Source: Aestuariibacter sp. GS-14 (lineage in GTDB: Bacteria; Pseudomonadota; Gammaproteobacteria; Enterobacterales; Alteromonadaceae). Taken from it: a DNA stretch of 64,000 bases. The notes below the pieces were generated by a model. That model was not told where the DNA came from and made no database searches. It saw only the letters and a list, made by a program, of their open reading frames with translations. This document shows, in pieces, positions 63,717 to 64,000 of the stretch. The stretch lies in contig NZ_VHIP01000002.1 in NCBI RefSeq assembly GCF_006494365.1, positions 558,001 through 622,000 of the forward strand, in the 5' to 3' direction. Positions within the stretch are counted from its first letter, which is position 1. Each line of letters begins with the position of its first letter. Both the position numbers and the translations under genes were made by a program.

Positions 63717-63733
63717 CTTAAGATAATCTTAAA
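63717..63733 (-). promoter_or_regulatory. PmrA-box-like direct repeat upstream of the BamA-like gene
   Basis: On the minus strand TTTAAG-N5-CTTAAG, two hexamers 11 bases apart; it is also a perfect inverted repeat (TTAAGAT-A-ATCTTAA). It lies 26 bases before the ATG at 63691. The same spacing and hexamers occur upstream of eptA. Confidence 0.55.
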
Positions 63734-63757
63734 TGTGTAAATAAAGTTAAAATTGTT

Positions 63758-64000
63758 CTACCATTTTTTCTTAGGAGCAAACAATTCGTCCAGCTCGTCG
63801 CGCTCTTGCTCGCGCTTTTTAGCACGGTCCTGAGCGTTAACATTTTTCAGATTTTCCTGGATTTCCTGAAGTTGCTGTTTTAACCACTGTAAACGGGCCT
63901 GACAAAACTCGTCGGGTTGCACCTGATTTTCCAGCGCGGTAACTGCTTTTTCAAAGTACTGGCGGGCCGAACCCAGCATATTCGTTTGTTGTGCGCCGCG
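63758..64000 (-). CDS. Partial protein of unknown function (C-terminal part)
   Basis: The frame is open to the end of the window, so the gene is cut at its 5' side; 80 codons are visible. The visible part is helical: ARQYFEKAVTALENQ resembles the start of a TPR helix pair, followed by a highly charged coiled-coil-like region (KKREQERDELDELF) and the end APKKKW. I do not recognise the family. It is on the same strand as the BamA-like gene, 66 bases upstream, but the PmrA-like box between them suggests a separate promoter. Confidence 0.6.
   Translation of the reverse strand, partial: RGAQQTNMLGSARQYFEKAVTALENQVQPDEFCQARLQWLKQQLQEIQENLKNVNAQDRAKKREQERDELDELFAPKKKW

Noticed and set aside
1-64000. 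CRISPR array, tRNA or rRNA genes, prophage, transposase or defence island
   Set aside because: No regularly spaced repeats, cloverleaf-type sequences, integrase or transposase frames were found; gaps are short and explained by promoters and terminators.

Overview
The window looks like a chromosomal stretch of a free-living marine gammaproteobacterium of the order Alteromonadales (Alteromonas-like). This rests on the gene families and on conserved gene order: yejK opposite yejL-lapC, sohB followed by a PsrA-like TetR gene, a Pla-1/cef-type lipoprotein lipase, an SLC45-type sugar transporter beside a GH13 lipoprotein and a LacI regulator, and a GlyGly-CTERM xylanase. I see no phage, insertion sequence, CRISPR array, rRNA or tRNA. 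Nearly all the DNA is coding, intergenic gaps are short and many carry a clear intrinsic terminator.

Layout. 1-1.9 kb: 3' end of a pullulanase with three C-terminal carbohydrate-binding-like modules, and a small DUF4019 protein. 1.9-4.8 kb: an overlapping pair, a phospholipase D/VTT membrane fusion and an EEP-family hydrolase. 5-6.9 kb: an isolated flgH-flgT pair. 7.1-8.4 kb: an extremely acidic unknown protein and a SpoU-type RNA methyltransferase. 8.5-11.6 kb: an ammonium-channel/PAS/GGDEF/EAL fusion. 11.9-16.2 kb: a maltodextrin module (transporter, GH13 lipoprotein, LacI regulator). 16.4-25.2 kb: glnS, yciK, lipase, sohB, psrA-like, nif3-like and cmoM. 25-28.8 kb: D-lactate dehydrogenase-like protein, a beta-hydroxyacid dehydrogenase and a REC-TPR protein.

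29-33.8 kb: a four-gene valine degradation operon behind two palindromic operators. 34-40 kb: a TonB-box TPR protein, the lapC-yejL / yejK cluster, a tandem QueD-like protein and an M23 peptidase. 40-45.3 kb: an M61 peptidase, a PilZ protein, an Mpo1-like protein and a LytS/LytTR two-component pair. 45.5-52 kb: secreted GH10 xylanase, pfkA, a DUF6279 lipoprotein, an EamA transporter and a second REC-TPR protein. 52-60.3 kb: an unknown protein, a Crp/Fnr regulator, a second Mpo1-like protein, trhO, a mini EF-hand protein, an esterase, a DEAD-box helicase and a 3-oxoacid CoA-transferase with a divergent LysR regulator. 60.3-64 kb: an EptA/MCR-type phosphoethanolamine transferase and a BamA-like outer-membrane protein, each preceded by a PmrA-box-like direct repeat, then the cut end of a further gene.

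Functional threads. Polysaccharide use links pullulanase, the GH13 lipoprotein, the SLC45 transporter and the xylanase. Catabolism of branched-chain acids and ketone bodies links the valine operon and the CoA-transferase. Envelope and LPS homeostasis links LapC, EptA and the BamA-like protein. Cyclic-di-GMP signalling links the Amt-GGDEF-EAL fusion and the PilZ protein. The most unusual items are the tandem QueD protein whose two domains keep complementary halves of one active site, the ammonium-channel cyclic-di-GMP enzyme, the paired PmrA-like boxes, and the flgH-flgT pair standing apart from any flagellar cluster.
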